DNA of 64,000 bases from Komagataeibacter sucrofermentans DSM 15973 (lineage in GTDB: Bacteria > Pseudomonadota > Alphaproteobacteria > Acetobacterales > Acetobacteraceae): positions 1,306,001 to 1,370,000 of the forward strand of contig NZ_CP137157.1 in NCBI RefSeq assembly GCF_040581405.1, read 5' to 3'. How positions within the stretch are numbered: the first letter of the stretch is position 1; every line of letters begins with the position of its first letter. The position numbers and the translations under genes were made by a program. The notes under the pieces are model-generated. The model saw only the letters and a program-made list of their open reading frames with translations. It had not been told where the DNA came from and made no database searches. Positions 33,068 to 42,509 of this stretch are shown one piece after another.

Positions 33068-35027
33068 GGTCGTCATTTCAGCAGCCGATCGGGCCAGCTC
33101 CACGCTGGAAAAGATCAACAAGCGCATTGCGGGGCTACAGGCCCCCGTGCGCCGCGCGCAGGCCGCCTTCGGGCGGTTTGCGTCGCTGTCCGGCCTCACC
33201 CGCCTGAAAAACGGCTTCGTGGGGGTAGCGCGCGAGGCGCTGGGCGCGTTCCGCTATATCGGCCAGATCGTGCCGGTGCTGGGCGTCATTACCGGCTCGG
33301 CCAGCCTAGCGGGCATGTACCGGCTGGTGGATGCATGGGGGCAGTTCGGCACCCAGTTGCGCACGGTATCGGGCAGCATGGGCATGGCGCCCCAGAAACT
33401 GCAGGCCATGCAGAACGCCGCCCGCCTGTCCGGCAGTTCCGCCGAGGCCATGACCGGGGCGCTCCAGACGCTGTCGCAAACGCGGTGGCATGCGTTGCAT
33501 GGCATGGATCCGCGCGCATTGGCTCAATTCAAGGCACTTGGATTGAACATGAAGGAGTTGGAAAAGCTCCCCATGGATCAGTTTTTTGACCGCGTTGCGC
33601 ATTCCATTCGCGGCTTACGCGACCCGGTTGCTCGTACAATAGCGGCAACCGCACTGCTGGGGGGTGCGGGGGAACAGTTACAGACCGTCTTGCAAGAGAC
33701 GGACGAGGCGTGGCAGCGTCACCGCAAAGAGGGTGAGCGCCAGTCATGGATGACAAAGGAGATGGCCGACCGGGCTGATGCCTATCGGGAATCCCAGAAG
33801 GACCTGACCCTTTCCGTCGAACATTTCGGTGATGTCATAGCGGACGCAGCATCGCCCGCTCTGGTTGACCTGAACCATTTCCTGAAAGATCTGATCGACA
33901 GCAACCGCGACTGGATCGCGCAGGATATCGGCAATTACGTCAAGCAGTTCTCCTACTGGTTCCGCAATGGCGGGTGGGACAAGATCAAGGGCGACATAAC
34001 AGGAATTGCACACGCCACCGAAACGGTCGTCAACAAACTCGGTGGCTGGCAATCCGTAGGTAACGAGATCCTCCTGACCATGGAGGGACTGGTCGCCCTG
34101 CGCATCGTGCGCGGTATTTATGCCGTTGCAACCGCATTCGATGCCATGGCTGCGGCGGCAACGGCGGCGGCAGATGCCTCTGCTGCCGCAAGCGTTGCGG
34201 CTGGCGGCAAGGGTTGGCTTGGCCGTGTAGCCGGTGCCACCCTGCGCGGCGGCGGCATGCTCATGCGTGGTGGTCTGTATGGCGCGCTCGCTTATGGCGA
34301 ATACAAGCTGCTCGCCGGCCAGCCATTCCGCACGGGCGGCGGGCGCGATACCGTGGTCAACACCGGCCCCCTGCAGAAAGACATCTATGATGCCGGTTCT
34401 GCCGCTGCCCAGAAATATGGCCTCGACCCCGACCATTTCCTCGCTCTGCTCCAGACCGAATCAGGCGGCTATGACCGCACATCCAAGGCTGGTGCATTCG
34501 GGCCAAGTCAGCTCATGCCCGACACCGCGCGCTCCCTGGGCGTGGCGGATTCCGTCAATGCCCCGAATTATGACTGGCGGCAGAACCTCGATGCCGGCGC
34601 GCGGTATTACAAAATGCAGGTTGATCGCTTCAAAGGCGACTATCTGGCGGCAGATGCAGCCTATAACGCTGGCCCCAACAGCAAGGCAGTGCAGGAATAT
34701 GCGCGCACCCACATCGATGCGGGCCTGCCTAGCGAGACCCAGCATTACCTTGCCTCCAACGCCGCCATCGCAGCGGAAATGCAGCGCATACGCCGGACGC
34801 GTGACCGCCTGAACGCAACAAGCGGGGTAGCCACGCCCCCGCTTTTTGGCGGCAACGCGGGCGACGGCGGGGGGAACGCGCCTGCAAACGTCAATGTCGG
34901 GATTTCGGTGCATGCGCCGCACGGCACGAAAGTCCAGGTAACTGACGCTCCGCCGGGTACCACCGTGCGGCCCCAGATCCAGACCCAGCGGGCCATGCCC
35001 CCCGAGATAACCGCAACAGGAAGCTGA
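33048..35027 (+). CDS. Tape measure protein with lytic transglycosylase domain
   Basis: 659 residues, GTG start overlapping the chaperone extension by 20 bases. The N-terminal part is coiled and Ala-rich, with hydrophobic segments (GQIVPVLGVITGSASLAGMY) typical of tape measures. An SLT domain lies near residues 455-560: LLQTESGGYDRTSKAGAFGP with catalytic Glu about residue 471, then SQLMPDTARSLG and AADAAYNAGPNS. The enzyme likely opens peptidoglycan during DNA entry. Confidence 0.92.
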   Translation: MANSGVKVVISAADRASSTLEKINKRIAGLQAPVRRAQAAFGRFASLSGLTRLKNGFVGVAREALGAFRYIGQIVPVLGVITGSASLAGMYRLVDAWGQFGTQLRTVSGSMGMAPQKLQAMQNAARLSGSSAEAMTGALQTLSQTRWHALHGMDPRALAQFKALGLNMKELEKLPMDQFFDRVAHSIRGLRDPVARTIAATALLGGAGEQLQTVLQETDEAWQRHRKEGERQSWMTKEMADRADAYRESQKDLTLSVEHFGDVIADAASPALVDLNHFLKDLIDSNRDWIAQDIGNYVKQFSYWFRNGGWDKIKGDITGIAHATETVVNKLGGWQSVGNEILLTMEGLVALRIVRGIYAVATAFDAMAAAATAAADASAAASVAAGGKGWLGRVAGATLRGGGMLMRGGLYGALAYGEYKLLAGQPFRTGGGRDTVVNTGPLQKDIYDAGSAAAQKYGLDPDHFLALLQTESGGYDRTSKAGAFGPSQLMPDTARSLGVADSVNAPNYDWRQNLDAGARYYKMQVDRFKGDYLAADAAYNAGPNSKAVQEYARTHIDAGLPSETQHYLASNAAIAAEMQRIRRTRDRLNATSGVATPPLFGGNAGDGGGNAPANVNVGISVHAPHGTKVQVTDAPPGTTVRPQIQTQRAMPPEITATGS

Positions 35028-35028
35028 C

Positions 35029-36327
35029 ATGTCCGGCACTCTCACCACCCTGGCCGAGGAATACCTGCAGGCCTCCTTCCGGGGCGTCCCGTTCGTGGTG
35101 GTGGGCAGCGGTGGCCAGAATGGCCGCAGCACCGCGCTGCATGTCTATCCCTACAACGACACGCCATGGGTGGAAGACATGGGCCGCGGGCCGCGTCCCT
35201 ACCGCTTCCGGGGCTTTCTGATCGGGCCGGAATGCTGGGCGCAGCGTGACCTGCTGGTCAAGGCAGCCGAGACCAAGGGCACGGGGCTGCTGATCCACCC
35301 CACCATCGGGGCCATACAGGCCAGCCTGCTGCGGTGCGACTGGTACGCCCGTGACGGGGTGATGCACATCATCGACATCGAGCTGGAGTTTATCGAGTCC
35401 AGTTCCTACCTGTCTTCCACCATCCTGCTGGCACTTCATGCCACCATAGCCGTTGCGGCTGTGGCGTTTGGCTCGGCCATCTCGTCCGATTACGCCACCA
35501 CCACGCTCGCCCCCTACAGCTACGGTGCAACCGTGCTGCATGCCGGGCGCGGTATGGCGTCTGACTGGGGCAGCAGGGCCAACGGAGCCATCCGCTCCCC
35601 TCGCGCCTTCTCTGGCGCCATGGCGGCGCTCCCCGGCAATATCGGGCGTTACGCCAACGGCAGCGGGGCCGTGGTGGATGAAAATGCTACGGTCGATACC
35701 ATCCTCGCCGGACTTACCACCAGTACCCAGACGGTCAGCGATAACGTAGCCGCCCTGGCGGATGCGGCGGATCCATCCGCGCTAGGCGCTGCCATCCTTG
35801 TGGTGCCTGAATCCATCCGCTCGGCCATAGCCGATCCCGCCGGGCAGATTGCCGTGCTCATGCCGCTGGCCACCTACAGCCCATCGGTCGTGGCCTCGGG
35901 CGCACCGATCGGCGGCGCGATTGCAACAGCACAGACCGCCACCGCAACGCTGTGCAGGCAGGCCGCCCTGCTCTCGCTGGCCTACGCCCTGGCCGACTGG
36001 CAGCCCGCCACGTCGGATGAGGCGCAGGCCATGCGCACGCGCATCGGCGCCATGCTGGATGATGAGGCAGTGATCGCGGCGGATGGCGGCGATGACGCTA
36101 CCTTTCAGGCCCTGCGCAACCTGCGCGCCCAGGTGCTGCAGGACCTGGCCGACCGGGCAGCGCGGCTGCCCGATCTGGTTACCGTTACCCGCAACGCGCC
36201 CCTGCCCGCGCTGGTGCTGGCCCAGCAGGTCTATGCCAACGGCTCCCGCGCCACGGACCTGATCCAGCGCGCCAATCCCATTCACCCGGCGTTCATGCCG
36301 ACCAGTTTCGAGGCTTTATCATCATGA
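35029..36327 (+). CDS. DNA circularisation / baseplate protein (Mu gpN-like)
   Basis: 432 residues. The N-terminal ASFRGVPFVVVGSGGQNGRS, followed by HVYPYNDTPWVEDMGRGPRP and YRFRGFLIGP, is the DNA_circ_N signature of Mu gpN. The C-terminal half is helical. In the virion it is a baseplate component linking tail and hub. Only one base separates it from the tape measure stop. Confidence 0.9.
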   Translation: MSGTLTTLAEEYLQASFRGVPFVVVGSGGQNGRSTALHVYPYNDTPWVEDMGRGPRPYRFRGFLIGPECWAQRDLLVKAAETKGTGLLIHPTIGAIQASLLRCDWYARDGVMHIIDIELEFIESSSYLSSTILLALHATIAVAAVAFGSAISSDYATTTLAPYSYGATVLHAGRGMASDWGSRANGAIRSPRAFSGAMAALPGNIGRYANGSGAVVDENATVDTILAGLTTSTQTVSDNVAALADAADPSALGAAILVVPESIRSAIADPAGQIAVLMPLATYSPSVVASGAPIGGAIATAQTATATLCRQAALLSLAYALADWQPATSDEAQAMRTRIGAMLDDEAVIAADGGDDATFQALRNLRAQVLQDLADRAARLPDLVTVTRNAPLPALVLAQQVYANGSRATDLIQRANPIHPAFMPTSFEALSS

Positions 36328-37505
36328 GCGGTGTACTATCTGCCCTGTCCGATTTTGTGGGCTGGACGCCCCAGCCGTCCGATCAGGTCTCGGTCATCAT
36401 CCTGCGCGGCACGAAGGCCTGGGCCATCAGCACATGGACGGGTGCGACCATCCGCATGGGCGTGGAAATCATGCCCTGGACGGCAACCCTGTCCATGACC
36501 ACGCAGGGTGCGAATGCAGCCAGTACCGTCGATCTGGTGGAAGGCGATAGCTGCCAGCTCCTGATCGGCAGCACGCTGGTGTTCACAGGCTATGTCCAGA
36601 CCATTGTGGAGGACATCGCACCCGGGCAGCATAGCATCGAGGTGCAGCTGGCATCCAAAAGCATCGATCTGGTGGAATGCGCGGCGGAGTTCAGCACCTT
36701 CCAGATGAACAGCACGAACGCGCTGGCCATCGCCCGCGCCGTTTCCGCCTTTGCTGGCATACAGGTGATCTCGGTGGATGGCGCGGGTGATACCGATATT
36801 CAGGCCTTCTCCGCCATCCTGACGGAAACCGCCTATGAGATGATCGAGCGCGTCACCCGCCTCGCCGCCGTGCTGTTCTATGACCGGCCCGATGGAAACA
36901 TCTGTATGTCACGGGTTGGCTCCCGGCGCGCATCCAGCGGCTTTGTATTGGGCGGCAACATCGAGCGCATGCAGCGCGTGCGCAGCATGGCCGGGCGCTT
37001 CTCCAGCGTGCAGGCCCTGAACATCGGCGCCATCACGCTGTTTGAATTGCCCCAGGAAGGCAAGGCCGTGCAGCAGATACGTGCCAATACGGCACCATTC
37101 GATGCGCAGGCTTTTGACAGGGGCGTAACACGCACCCGCAACATGCTCATTCCGGTGGAGATTGGTGACAATAATGCCGAGATCGCCCGCCAGCGGGTGC
37201 AATGGGAAGTCAACCGGCGATATGGCCGCGCCTATCCGATCTCCGTAACCTGCGATAGCTGGCGCGATGATGCTGGCAACCTGTGGTTGCCGAATACGCT
37301 CGCGCCTGTTTCCTGTCTGGGGGGCGCGCAGCCGGCTGATCTGCTGATCGGCGAACTGGTCTTGAGGCAGGCCATCGGTGAAGGCACGCATGCCGATGTC
37401 GCGCTGATGGACCCCGCCGCCTATGCGGTTGAACCGATCATCAATCCGCTGATGCAGAGCGCCTTTTTCCAGGCGCTTGCATCAGGTCAGGGTCAGCAGG
37501 GCTGA
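36324..37505 (+). CDS. Baseplate hub protein (Mu gp44/gpP-like)
   Basis: 393 residues with VSVIILRGTKAWAISTWTGA, FTGYVQTIVEDIAPGQHSIE and VQLASKSIDLVECAAEFSTF, typical of the Mu gp44/gpD hub family that carries the spike. It overlaps gpN by four bases. Confidence 0.88.
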   Translation: MSGVLSALSDFVGWTPQPSDQVSVIILRGTKAWAISTWTGATIRMGVEIMPWTATLSMTTQGANAASTVDLVEGDSCQLLIGSTLVFTGYVQTIVEDIAPGQHSIEVQLASKSIDLVECAAEFSTFQMNSTNALAIARAVSAFAGIQVISVDGAGDTDIQAFSAILTETAYEMIERVTRLAAVLFYDRPDGNICMSRVGSRRASSGFVLGGNIERMQRVRSMAGRFSSVQALNIGAITLFELPQEGKAVQQIRANTAPFDAQAFDRGVTRTRNMLIPVEIGDNNAEIARQRVQWEVNRRYGRAYPISVTCDSWRDDAGNLWLPNTLAPVSCLGGAQPADLLIGELVLRQAIGEGTHADVALMDPAAYAVEPIINPLMQSAFFQALASGQGQQG

Positions 37506-37514
37506 AGGTGCCAG

Positions 37515-38015
37515 ATGTCATTTCTTCCCCGCGTCGCCCGTGGCGTGATGATGCTGATCGGCATCGGGCGGCAGACCGCCGATACCGATGAGGCAGCGGC
37601 CACGCCCACCGTGCAGGCCACGCTGGCCATGGGCGAAATCCACAGCGACATGCCGCTCATGCAGCACGCAGGCTTCGCCAGCCGCCCGCTGGCGGATTCC
37701 GATCATGTCATCGTCTTCATCGGCGGCAACCGCCAGCGCGGCGTATCCATCGCCAGCAATGACCAGAACGGCAGGCCAAAAGACCTGCAACCCGGCGAGG
37801 TCTGCCTCTACCACCCCAGGACCGGCAGCCGGATCTGGCTCAAGGCGGACGGCTCCGTCGCCATCGCTCCCGCCAACGGCAAGACAGCCGTAACGGGCGA
37901 CCTGACCGCCACCGGCACCATCACCGGCAACGAAGTCGTGGCGCAGGGCAAGAAGCTGTCCAGCCACGAACATTCCAACGGCAACAACGGCGCGGATACG
38001 GGTCCGCCCGTCTGA
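37515..38015 (+). CDS. Baseplate spike protein (Mu gp45-like)
   Basis: 166 residues. VARGVMMLIGIGRQTADTDE, the gp45-type GEIHSDMPLMQHAGFASRPL and GEVCLYHPRTGSRIWLKADG lead to a C-terminal HEHSNGNNGADTGPP. The HxH motif matches the metal-binding tip found in membrane-piercing spikes. Length is slightly short for Mu gp45. Confidence 0.9.
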   Translation: MSFLPRVARGVMMLIGIGRQTADTDEAAATPTVQATLAMGEIHSDMPLMQHAGFASRPLADSDHVIVFIGGNRQRGVSIASNDQNGRPKDLQPGEVCLYHPRTGSRIWLKADGSVAIAPANGKTAVTGDLTATGTITGNEVVAQGKKLSSHEHSNGNNGADTGPPV

Positions 38016-38018
38016 TGC

Positions 38019-38219
38019 TTACTCCGCCGCGACCCCATGGACCGGGCGCGACGTGCGCTCGCGCACATCCAGCACCTCGATGCCGATCAGCGTGCCATCA
38101 GCGTCATAGTCCAACATCACGCCGGGGGAGACTTCGCGGGTTTCCACGGATTTTGCCCCTTCCGGCCCAACCCGGATGAACATGGCGTCGGCCTCGGGAT
38201 CATAGCTGGTTTCTATCAT
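38019..38219 (-). CDS. DUF2283 family small protein
   Basis: 66 residues: MIETSYDPEADAMFIRVGPE, then SVETREVSPGVMLDYDADGT, then LIGIEVLDVRERT, the DUF2283 pattern. It is read against the tail operon, together with the next small gene. The upstream TTG two codons earlier was not used. DUF2283 proteins have no established role; some lie beside toxin-like genes. Confidence 0.8.
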   Translation of the reverse strand: MIETSYDPEADAMFIRVGPEGAKSVETREVSPGVMLDYDADGTLIGIEVLDVRERTSRPVHGVAAE

Positions 38220-38267
38220 GACCAAACCCTGCAGCCGGGCATCACATCAGGACCATGGAGATCACAA

Positions 38268-38528
38268 TCATGCCTTGCCGTGTGCAATTTCCCCGATCCG
38301 GTCCGACATTGCATCCAGCCGGGCTTCCACCTGCGTCTCGAAATGCCCGAGACGCCCCATGAGTTCCGCCTTCATCATGAGTTCAATATCATCACGCATT
38401 TCCTCAAGGCGGCGTTCAAGCCTGCGGGAGCGGTCTGCGTTTGCAAGGGTCACGGTACGCAGGTCCGCGATTTCCTTGCGGATCAGGCGAAGCTGCTCAA
38501 GAATCAGGCTGCTGGTATCTACGGTCAT
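38268..38528 (-). CDS. Small coiled-coil protein, partner of DUF2283 gene
   Basis: 86 residues from MTVDTSSLILEQLRLIRKEI, preceded by GGAGG. It is almost entirely charged coiled coil (RSRRLERRLEEMRDDIELMM). It lies 48 bases upstream of the DUF2283 gene on the same strand, so the two probably form a small operon inserted in the baseplate module. Function unknown. Confidence 0.65.
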   Translation of the reverse strand: MTVDTSSLILEQLRLIRKEIADLRTVTLANADRSRRLERRLEEMRDDIELMMKAELMGRLGHFETQVEARLDAMSDRIGEIAHGKA

Positions 38529-38606
38529 GGTGGCCTCCTGACGGCTTGATAGCACAAAAGATAACGACGCTGCGAGTCAACGCACGTACAGCCCCACGGA
38601 AACATA

Positions 38607-39107
38607 ATGGATATCGCAATCACCTGGAACGTCCGCGAGGCTCGTGGCGACTGGCCCATCGTGTCCGGTGACCTGGCGCTCGATAACCCGCTGCGCTCGG
38701 CCGTGATGGTCTCGCTTTTTACCGACCGGGTTGCACCCGAACAGCCCTCCTCGGCCGACACGGCCGCAGGCATCCAGTCGCCCACGGGCGCGCCGGGGTC
38801 TGCCGGGGCCGACCGGCGCGGCTGGTGGGGCGACGCCTTTGCCGACCTGCCCATCGGCTCCCGCCTGTGGCAGCTCAGACGCGCGGTGAAGGTCGGAACA
38901 AGGGCCATCCCGCGCGAGATCGAGAGCATTTGCACCGAGGCCCTGCAATGGCTGGTCGATGATGGCGTGGTCCGCTCGCTCGCGGTCAATGCGTGGTGGA
39001 GCGCCACCATCCCCACCATGGCGGAGTTCTCCGTCACCCTCACCCAGCCGGGCAACAGCACGCCCCAAACCTTTACCTTCTCATGGGCCTGGGAGGGCCT
39101 GACCTGA
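38607..39107 (+). CDS. Baseplate protein (Mu gp46-like)
   Basis: 166 residues with DWPIVSGDLALDNPLRSAVM, VSLFTDRVA and GWWGDAFADLPIGSRLWQLR, the gp46 family pattern (a short gp25-like wedge protein). It resumes the rightward tail operon after the two reverse genes. Confidence 0.9.
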   Translation: MDIAITWNVREARGDWPIVSGDLALDNPLRSAVMVSLFTDRVAPEQPSSADTAAGIQSPTGAPGSAGADRRGWWGDAFADLPIGSRLWQLRRAVKVGTRAIPREIESICTEALQWLVDDGVVRSLAVNAWWSATIPTMAEFSVTLTQPGNSTPQTFTFSWAWEGLT

Positions 39108-39108
39108 T

Positions 39109-40233
39109 ATGGCCTATCCACGCCCCACCCTGTCGCAGCTGCGCCAGCAGGCCCTGCAGGATGTCGTCAGCGGTGGCATCCCTGGCGTCGTGGCCGTGCT
39201 GCGCTTCTCCGTGCTGTATGTGCTGGCCATGGTGCTGGCCGGGCTGGCGTGGCTGCATTACGGCTATATCGACTGGGTTGCCCTGCAATCCGTGCCGTGG
39301 ACGGCTACGGATGAATATCTGGCCGCATGGGGCGCGCTCAAGGGCGTGTACCGCAAGGGGGCCACGGCCGCGACCGGCACGGCCACCTTCCCGGCCACCG
39401 GCACCAGCACCATCCCCGCAGGCACGCAGTTCGCGCTCCAGGGCGGCGTGCTGGCCACCGCCTCGGCCGAGAGTGTCACGACCGATGGCCAGACCGTGGT
39501 CAACTGGACCGCCAGCAGCACCGGCAGCGCGGGCGTCACGCTGGGCACCATCGTCACCCTGTCCAGCCCGGTGCCCGGCATCCAGACCAGCGGCACGGTC
39601 ACGGGGGTAACGGTCAGCGGGGCCGACATCGAGGGCGAGGATGATTTCCGCACCCGCGTGATGGAAGCCTTTCAGGCGCAGGGGCAGGACGGCAAACAGG
39701 CGGATTACGTGGACTGGGCCGAGGCCGTGACCGGCGTCACCCGCGCCTGGTGTGTGGGCAACGGCTTCGGCGCGGGCACGGTGGTGGTCTACATCATGCT
39801 CGATGAGGCCAATGCCGCCACCGGCGGTTTTCCCGTTGGCACAGACGGCACGGCGGCAGGTGATCCCCGCTACACCACCGCCACAGGCGACCAGCTAACT
39901 GTGGCCAACGCCATTCAGGCCGAGCGGCCCGTCACGGCGCTGGTCATTACCTGCGCCCCCATCGCCCAGCCGGTGGACTTCGTCATCACGGATCTCGGCA
40001 CGGGCGACACCACGGCCAACCATGCGGCCATCAAGACCGCGCTGGCCGACATGTTCCGGCGCGTATCCGCCCCCGGTGGCACCATCAACCCCAATGACTG
40101 GCAGGAGGCCATCGCCGCCATCGGGCTGGACAGCTTCGAGGTCAAATCCCCGACCGATCCCGTGGTCGGTGCGAATCAGGGTTCCATGCCGGTGCTGGGC
40201 ACGGTGAGCGGCGCGGATGGCATCGCATGGTAG
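39109..40233 (+). CDS. Baseplate J-like protein (Mu gp47-like)
   Basis: 374 residues. ARRKGAT-like GVYRKGATAATGTATFPATG, IPAGTQFALQGGVLATASAE and GEDDFRTRVMEAFQAQGQDG, then WAEAVTGVTRAWCVGNGFGA follow the baseplate J/gp47 pattern. It starts one base after gp46 and overlaps the next gene by seven bases. Confidence 0.92.
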   Translation: MAYPRPTLSQLRQQALQDVVSGGIPGVVAVLRFSVLYVLAMVLAGLAWLHYGYIDWVALQSVPWTATDEYLAAWGALKGVYRKGATAATGTATFPATGTSTIPAGTQFALQGGVLATASAESVTTDGQTVVNWTASSTGSAGVTLGTIVTLSSPVPGIQTSGTVTGVTVSGADIEGEDDFRTRVMEAFQAQGQDGKQADYVDWAEAVTGVTRAWCVGNGFGAGTVVVYIMLDEANAATGGFPVGTDGTAAGDPRYTTATGDQLTVANAIQAERPVTALVITCAPIAQPVDFVITDLGTGDTTANHAAIKTALADMFRRVSAPGGTINPNDWQEAIAAIGLDSFEVKSPTDPVVGANQGSMPVLGTVSGADGIAW

Positions 40234-40823
40234 CGCCCATCTTTTCGGTTGCGGATTTCCGCACCGCCCTGCTCAACCTGCTGCCGCGCGGGCGCATCTG
40301 GTCGCGTGACCCCGATGGCATGCCCTACCAGATCTCGGGCGTGTGGGCGCCTACATTCCAGCGCAGCGGGCAGTCGGCTGGCGAGCTGATCGGCGATGCC
40401 TTCCCCTCCACGACGGCCAACCTGCTGCCGGAATGGGAGGCAACGCTCGGCCTGCCCGATCCCTGCGCGGGCGAGAGTCCCACCATCGAGCTGCGCCGCG
40501 CGCAGGTCGTGGCCCGGCTGACCGATAGTGGCGGCGCATCGATCCCTTACTTCGTCCAGTTCGCCAAAACCCTCGGGTTTGACATCACCATCACCGAGTT
40601 CGCGCCCAGCCGCTTTGGCCGCAAGTTCGGCACGCCCTTCGGCGGCGATGCCTGGGCGCATACGTGGCAGGTCAATGCTCCGCAGTTCACCGTCACACCC
40701 CTGCGCTTTGGCAATGCCTTTGGCGAGCTCTTCGCCACATGGGGCAGCACGGTCCTGCAATGCGAGCTGACCGCGCGCAAACCCGCCCACACCATCCTGA
40801 TATTCAACTACAGCGAAGGATAG
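40227..40823 (+). CDS. Baseplate protein, DUF2313/YmfQ (Mu gp48-like)
   Basis: 198 residues. FRTALLNLLPRGRIWSRDPD and LLPEWEATLGLPDPCAGESP, then RRAQVVARLTDSGGASIPYF are hallmark YmfQ/DUF2313 stretches. It closes the baseplate module and precedes the fibre gene, as in Mu-like phages. Confidence 0.9.
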   Translation: MVAPIFSVADFRTALLNLLPRGRIWSRDPDGMPYQISGVWAPTFQRSGQSAGELIGDAFPSTTANLLPEWEATLGLPDPCAGESPTIELRRAQVVARLTDSGGASIPYFVQFAKTLGFDITITEFAPSRFGRKFGTPFGGDAWAHTWQVNAPQFTVTPLRFGNAFGELFATWGSTVLQCELTARKPAHTILIFNYSEG

Positions 40824-40830
40824 CTGTTCG

Positions 40831-42000
40831 ATGGACCTCATCATCGGCACCGGTACTGTCACCGAGGCCAACCGCGACACGATGCCCGCCACCGGCACGC
40901 CCGGCTGGGCCACGGATGGCAACCCGGCGGCCACCATCCCCGCCACCGATTTCCCGGCCGCGCACTACAACATGGTCATGGCGGAGATCATCCAGCCCAT
41001 TCTTGATGCAGGCCTGAAGCTGGACCCCGCCAACTGGGGGCAGCTCTCGGCCGCCATCAAGGCCCTGGCCAAACAGGCAGCCGGGGGCGCCGTACTCGGC
41101 TCGCCCGGCGTGCTGGCTACGGGCGACGTGGCAGGCAGCGTGCTCTATTATTCCGCCGCCCTGGCCGCGCCCGCGTTCACCTACGGCAGCACGACCGTGG
41201 GGCTGGCCACCACAACGGCCCTGACCTCGGCGCTGGGTAACTACCTGCCGCTGGGCGGCGGCAACGTCACCGGCGATATGGACTGGGGCGACAAGACGAA
41301 GGCCAGCACGGTCACGCACCGGTTCTGGTCGGCAGGGCCGCCTGCTACGGGCGACGCCACGCCTGATGCCACCATAACCGTGACAGGCGGTACGCCGGGC
41401 ACCGCGAACGCGGGCACTTACCGGCTCTCTACCGGCACGTTCGACCTGAGCGGGTCCGGCAGGTTTCTAGTGCCTGACGTGGTGGACTTCACCACGCAGG
41501 GCGCGCTGGGTGCGCGGGTGGCCGAAGCACGCTATATCCGCTCCGTGCCCGCTGCCAGCTCCGGCAATATCCAGATTGCCGATATTGAGTTTGACGCATC
41601 CGGGAACGTGCTGGTTACGGATGCGGCGGGGAACGTCACGACCTTCTACCCGCAGAATGTGACGCAAGGGACAGTGAACGGGCAACTGTATCTGTCTTAT
41701 AAAATAGCGCCAAACCTTCTCGTTCAGAAGTTTTGGAGCGGGGACATAGCGACTAACAGTGGTCCTAAAAGGGTACTATTTCCAACTGCCTATGCCACGG
41801 GATCGATCCCCCACATGTCTATGTCCATAGAAACAAACAGCGAAGACAGTTACCAGACCCTTGCCAACTTTAACGGTGGACCAAACAGCCTTGGCCAGTG
41901 GGTAGATAACGCTGGTTTTAGTGTTTACGCGGAAGATATTACGAATCAGATAAAAAGAACCGTTGGTTTCTTTATTACCGCCGTAGGAGTGGTGTCATGA
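40831..42000 (+). CDS. Tail fibre protein
   Basis: 389 residues. The N-terminal 90 residues (IIGTGTVTEANRDTMPATGT and following) would bind the baseplate; repeated Thr/Gly/Ala-rich stretches form the shaft (PLGGGNVTGDMDWGDKTKAS). The last 110 residues (NLLVQKFWSGDIATNSGPKR onward) are less GC-rich and differ in codon use, suggesting exchange of the receptor-binding tip. Confidence 0.82.
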   Translation: MDLIIGTGTVTEANRDTMPATGTPGWATDGNPAATIPATDFPAAHYNMVMAEIIQPILDAGLKLDPANWGQLSAAIKALAKQAAGGAVLGSPGVLATGDVAGSVLYYSAALAAPAFTYGSTTVGLATTTALTSALGNYLPLGGGNVTGDMDWGDKTKASTVTHRFWSAGPPATGDATPDATITVTGGTPGTANAGTYRLSTGTFDLSGSGRFLVPDVVDFTTQGALGARVAEARYIRSVPAASSGNIQIADIEFDASGNVLVTDAAGNVTTFYPQNVTQGTVNGQLYLSYKIAPNLLVQKFWSGDIATNSGPKRVLFPTAYATGSIPHMSMSIETNSEDSYQTLANFNGGPNSLGQWVDNAGFSVYAEDITNQIKRTVGFFITAVGVVS

Positions 42001-42443
42001 CCTGGCAGCAGAGTTATCCATCACGCTATTACGTGGCCTATGACACGACTGCCCCCCAGCCCACGCCCGTCACGGCCCGCTACGATATGGCCCAGTATGA
42101 TGACCTGTCGGGCTTACCCGCCGCCTCTGATCTGATCGCACTGACAGCGGAGCAATACAGCGCAATAGGCCTTTCAGGCATCGGCGTTTCAGGTGGAAAG
42201 GTGGTGCCGTATTCGCCACCCGCGCCGCCAGTCCCGTTGCAAACGCAGGCGAAAAATGCGCAGGCATGGATAACGCAGCAGGCCAATCTTGCGGCGGCAA
42301 TGGGCGAGACCTTTACGGCTGACATGAAAGCCTACGTGATTGCGATCAACGCGATCGCCAGCGGCACCGACACCACCAGCACCGCCCTGCCTGACCAGCC
42401 CACGGATGTGATGACGGCCAGTGCGGCGGCCGCCACGACCTGA
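41997..42443 (+). CDS. Tail fibre assembly-like protein
   Basis: 148 residues, ATGA-overlapped with the fibre gene. YDMAQYDDLSGLPAASDLIA and LTAEQYSAIGLSGIGVSGGK with VVPYSPP resemble the Tyr/Trp-containing N-terminal part of fibre chaperones. Position after the fibre is the strongest support. Confidence 0.62.
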   Translation: MTWQQSYPSRYYVAYDTTAPQPTPVTARYDMAQYDDLSGLPAASDLIALTAEQYSAIGLSGIGVSGGKVVPYSPPAPPVPLQTQAKNAQAWITQQANLAAAMGETFTADMKAYVIAINAIASGTDTTSTALPDQPTDVMTASAAAATT

Positions 42444-42470
42444 CCCAGCCGCACAAACTGCGCCTGCCCG

Positions 42471-42493
42471 ACCGCCCGATGAGGCGGTTTTTT
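42471..42493 (+). terminator. Terminator after tail fibre genes
   Basis: ACCGCC (42,471-42,476) and GGCGGT (42,483-42,488) with a six-base loop, followed by TTTTTT. The next ATG is 17 bases beyond the T-run, behind a GGAAA site. Confidence 0.85.
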
Positions 42494-42509
42494 ATTGCCT
42501 GGAAATCTG

